A DNA stretch of 64,000 nucleotides from Rathayibacter sp. Leaf185 (GTDB lineage: Bacteria; Actinomycetota; Actinomycetes; Actinomycetales; Microbacteriaceae), in the NCBI RefSeq assembly GCF_001423885.1, contig NZ_LMPP01000001.1:597543-661542 (forward strand), read 5' to 3'. Positions 62,069 through 64,000 of this stretch are shown piece after piece. Position numbers and translations under genes: made by a program. The notes beneath the pieces were generated by a model that did no database searches, was not told where the DNA came from, and saw nothing but the letters and a program-made list of their open reading frames with translations. Positions within the stretch are counted from its first letter, which is position 1; every line of letters starts with the position of its first letter.

Positions 62069-63852
62069 CGCAGGCAGCACTGGTCGATCCCGGAGTCGGC
62101 GGAGGCGGAGGAGGCGGCGGCTTCGTCCGCGGCAAGCGGTTCCTCCGCAACCCGCTCGGCATGGGCGCGGCGGTCCTCCTGCTGGTGATCGTGCTCTCGT
62201 CGCTCCTCGCGCCGCTGATCGCCCCGTACGACCCCAACTTCATCGACCTCGCGAAGGCGCTGCAGCCGCCGAGCGCCGAGCACCCGCTCGGCACCGACGG
62301 CAGCGGACGCGACCAGCTCAGCCGCCTGCTCTGGGGCGGGCGGACCAGCCTCGAGGCCGGGCTGATCATGATCGTCACGGCGATCCTCTGCGGCGTCCCC
62401 TCCGGCCTGCTCGCGGGCTACTTCGCCCGCTGGTTCGACTCCCTCGCGTCCTGGTTCTCGAACCTGCTGATGTCGCTCCCGCAGGTCCTGATCCTCGTCG
62501 TCGTGATCACGGCGCTCGGCAACGGCCTCTACCCCACGATGATCGCGCTCGGCGTGCTGTCCTCGCCCGACCTCTTCCGCCTCACGCGGAGCGTCGTGGT
62601 CACCGTCCGCGGGGAGCTGTACATCGACGCCGCGCGGGTGTCGGGGCTCAGCAACGCGCGGATCATCTTCCGCCACGTGCTCGCCGTCATCCTCGGGCCG
62701 GTGCTGATCCGCTCGTCACTGGTGTTCGGGCTCGCGATCATCGTGCAGTCCGGGCTCGAGTTCCTCGGCTTCGGCTCGTCGAACCGGCCGAGCTGGGGCC
62801 GGATGCTCAGCGAGGCGTTCCAGACCTTCTACCGGGCGCCCGAGCTGATCTACCCGCCCGGCGTCGCGATCGGGCTGACCGTGATGTCGCTGGTGATCGT
62901 GGGCGCCGCGGCGGCCGACGCGCTCGGAGCCGAGCGGGCGATCGCGCGCCGCCCGAAGCCCGCCGCGGCGAGCGCCGCCCCGATCGTGACGAGCCCGCGC
63001 GAGCAGCAGCCGTCCTCGCGACCGCAGGCGCTGCTCGAGGTCGAGGACCTCACCATCGGCTACCGCTCCCGCACGGGCGCGCTGAGCACCGTCGTCGACG
63101 GGGTGTCGCTGCGGGTCGACCGCGGCGAGGTCCTCGGGCTCGTCGGCGAGTCGGGCTCGGGCAAGTCCCAGACCTCGTTCGCGATCCTGGGCCTGCTCCC
63201 GCCCGGCGCCGAGGTGACCGCGTCGCGCCTGAGCATCGACGGGACCAGCCTCTCGGGCCTCGGCGAGAAGGAGCTGCAGGCGTTCCGCGGCACCCGGATG
63301 GCCTACGTGCCGCAGGAGCCGCTGTCGAACCTCGACCCCTCCTTCACCGTCGGCTCGCAGCTGACCAAGCCGATGCGGCACCGGCTGAAGGTGTCGCGTC
63401 AGGAGGCGCGCGACCGCGCGATCGCGCTGCTCGAGCGCGTCGGCATCCCCGACCCGGTGCGCACCATGGCGTCGTACCCGCACCAGCTCAGCGGAGGCAT
63501 GGCGCAGCGCGTCCTCATCGCCGGCGCGGTGTCGTGCGATCCGGAGCTCCTGATCGCCGACGAGCCGACCACCGCGCTCGACGTGACCGTGCAGGCCGAG
63601 GTCCTGAGCCTCCTCCGAGAACTCCAGCGAGAGCGGAACATGGGCATGATCCTCGTCACCCACAACTTCGGCGTCGTCGCCGACCTCTGCGACCGCGTCG
63701 CGGTCATGCGCGGAGGCGTCGTGGTCGAGCAGCGGCCGGTGGCCGAGCTGTTCGACGACCCGCGGCACGAGTACACCCGCATGCTCCTCGACTCCACCCT
63801 CGAGGGTGCGGAGTCGCGGGCGCGGCGCGATGCGAGAGGGGCGCAGCGATGA
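62065..63852 (+). CDS. Fused ABC permease (DppC-type) and ATPase (DppD-type)
   Basis: A 595-residue fusion. Residues 1-295: Gly-rich leader, then a DppC permease (ILSSLLAPLIAPYDPN-like start, HPLGTDGSGRDQLSRLLWGG, EAA loop YIDAARVSGLSNARIIFRHV). Residues 325-590: ABC ATPase with Walker A GESGSGKS, Q-loop VPQEPLSNLDPSF, signature LSGGMAQRV, Walker B LLIADEP and switch His in LVTHNFG. Such permease-ATPase fusions are known in actinobacteria. The stop overlaps the start of the second ATPase gene (ATGA). Confidence 0.93.
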   Translation: MTQAALVDPGVGGGGGGGGFVRGKRFLRNPLGMGAAVLLLVIVLSSLLAPLIAPYDPNFIDLAKALQPPSAEHPLGTDGSGRDQLSRLLWGGRTSLEAGLIMIVTAILCGVPSGLLAGYFARWFDSLASWFSNLLMSLPQVLILVVVITALGNGLYPTMIALGVLSSPDLFRLTRSVVVTVRGELYIDAARVSGLSNARIIFRHVLAVILGPVLIRSSLVFGLAIIVQSGLEFLGFGSSNRPSWGRMLSEAFQTFYRAPELIYPPGVAIGLTVMSLVIVGAAAADALGAERAIARRPKPAAASAAPIVTSPREQQPSSRPQALLEVEDLTIGYRSRTGALSTVVDGVSLRVDRGEVLGLVGESGSGKSQTSFAILGLLPPGAEVTASRLSIDGTSLSGLGEKELQAFRGTRMAYVPQEPLSNLDPSFTVGSQLTKPMRHRLKVSRQEARDRAIALLERVGIPDPVRTMASYPHQLSGGMAQRVLIAGAVSCDPELLIADEPTTALDVTVQAEVLSLLRELQRERNMGMILVTHNFGVVADLCDRVAVMRGGVVVEQRPVAELFDDPRHEYTRMLLDSTLEGAESRARRDARGAQR

Positions 63853-64000
63853 CCGTCGGAGGTGCTCTGCTGAGCGTCGAGGACATCGACGTGTCGTACC
63901 GGGCCAAGGGCTTGCGTGCGAAGCCGTTCCACGCGCTGAAGAACGTGTCGCTCGAGATCGCGCCAGGCGAGACGCTCGGCCTGGTCGGCGAGTCGGGCTC
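63849..64000 (+). CDS. ABC ATPase, DppF-type (cut by window end)
   Basis: The first 50 residues of a second ATPase (SVEDIDVSYRAKG, VSLEIAPGETLGLVGESG), running out inside Walker A at the window end. It completes the heterodimeric ATPase of the importer together with the fused domain upstream. Confidence 0.92.
   Translation, partial: MTVGGALLSVEDIDVSYRAKGLRAKPFHALKNVSLEIAPGETLGLVGESG

Overview
The window reads as a chromosomal segment of a very GC-rich actinobacterium. The best guess is a plant- or soil-associated member of the Microbacteriaceae (Rathayibacter/Curtobacterium-like). This rests on the base composition, the many lipoprotein sugar-binding proteins, the DUF222-HNH endonuclease, the LCP cell-wall enzyme, DUF6328 and PPK2 genes, and several starts that look leaderless behind TANNNT boxes. 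The genus is inference. No rRNA, tRNA, CRISPR array or intact transposase was seen.

Layout. (1) 9-8458: a secreted multidomain GH5 mannanase-like enzyme, a sugar-binding lipoprotein and a LacI-like protein that lacks its DNA-binding domain, all on the minus strand, with a divergent ROK regulator and a type B carboxylesterase. (2) 8459-11125: an accessory patch with a CHAP-domain exported protein whose 147-bp FG-GAP repeats carry two compensating frame breaks, a decayed DUF1016/YhcG nuclease, and two stretches without genes. (3) 11126-22881: a galactoside locus with a cellulase-like hydrolase, a complete sugar ABC importer (binding protein and two permeases), a GH36 alpha-galactosidase, an AraC regulator, a DUF5107-TPR protein and a DUF4380 mutarotase-like protein. 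(4) 22931-34843: small housekeeping and stress genes. These include VOC, a TetR/MFS efflux pair with three operators, GNAT, an immunity-like protein, hemerythrin, lipoproteins, HIT, a methyltransferase and a membrane glycosyltransferase. An HPrK-PqqD fusion gene in this block is broken by a 100-bp tandem duplication. (5) 34927-44515: an orphan alpha-glucoside-type binding protein with a LacI-type operator, DUF222-HNH, an aldo/keto reductase with an XRE regulator, an LCP protein, an XRE-cupin regulator and EamA exporter sharing overlapping palindromes, and a Pr6Pr-like membrane gene interrupted by an amber codon. (6) 44567-50660: a compact GH43 locus (promoter with two operators, GH43, binding protein, two permeases, second GH43-like enzyme, LacI regulator). 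(7) 50691-58071: ArsR with a PRISE-like reductase, DUF4287, two paralogous three-TM proteins behind near-identical promoter elements, a CMD protein, an AraC-GyrI regulator, a LuxR-type regulator and PPK2. (8) 58290-64000: a ROK regulator and an Opp/Dpp-type importer (binding protein, permease, permease-ATPase fusion, second ATPase cut by the window end).

The theme is uptake and breakdown of plant-type oligosaccharides. Each locus pairs an ABC importer with its own hydrolase and regulator. No ATPase is encoded in the three sugar loci, so a shared MsiK-type ATPase elsewhere is likely. The most unusual signal is a roughly 26-bp dyad with compensatory base changes, placed just upstream of sigma70-like hexamers. 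It occurs three times in 3.6 kb, twice in front of paralogous membrane genes (52456, 55521, 56035).
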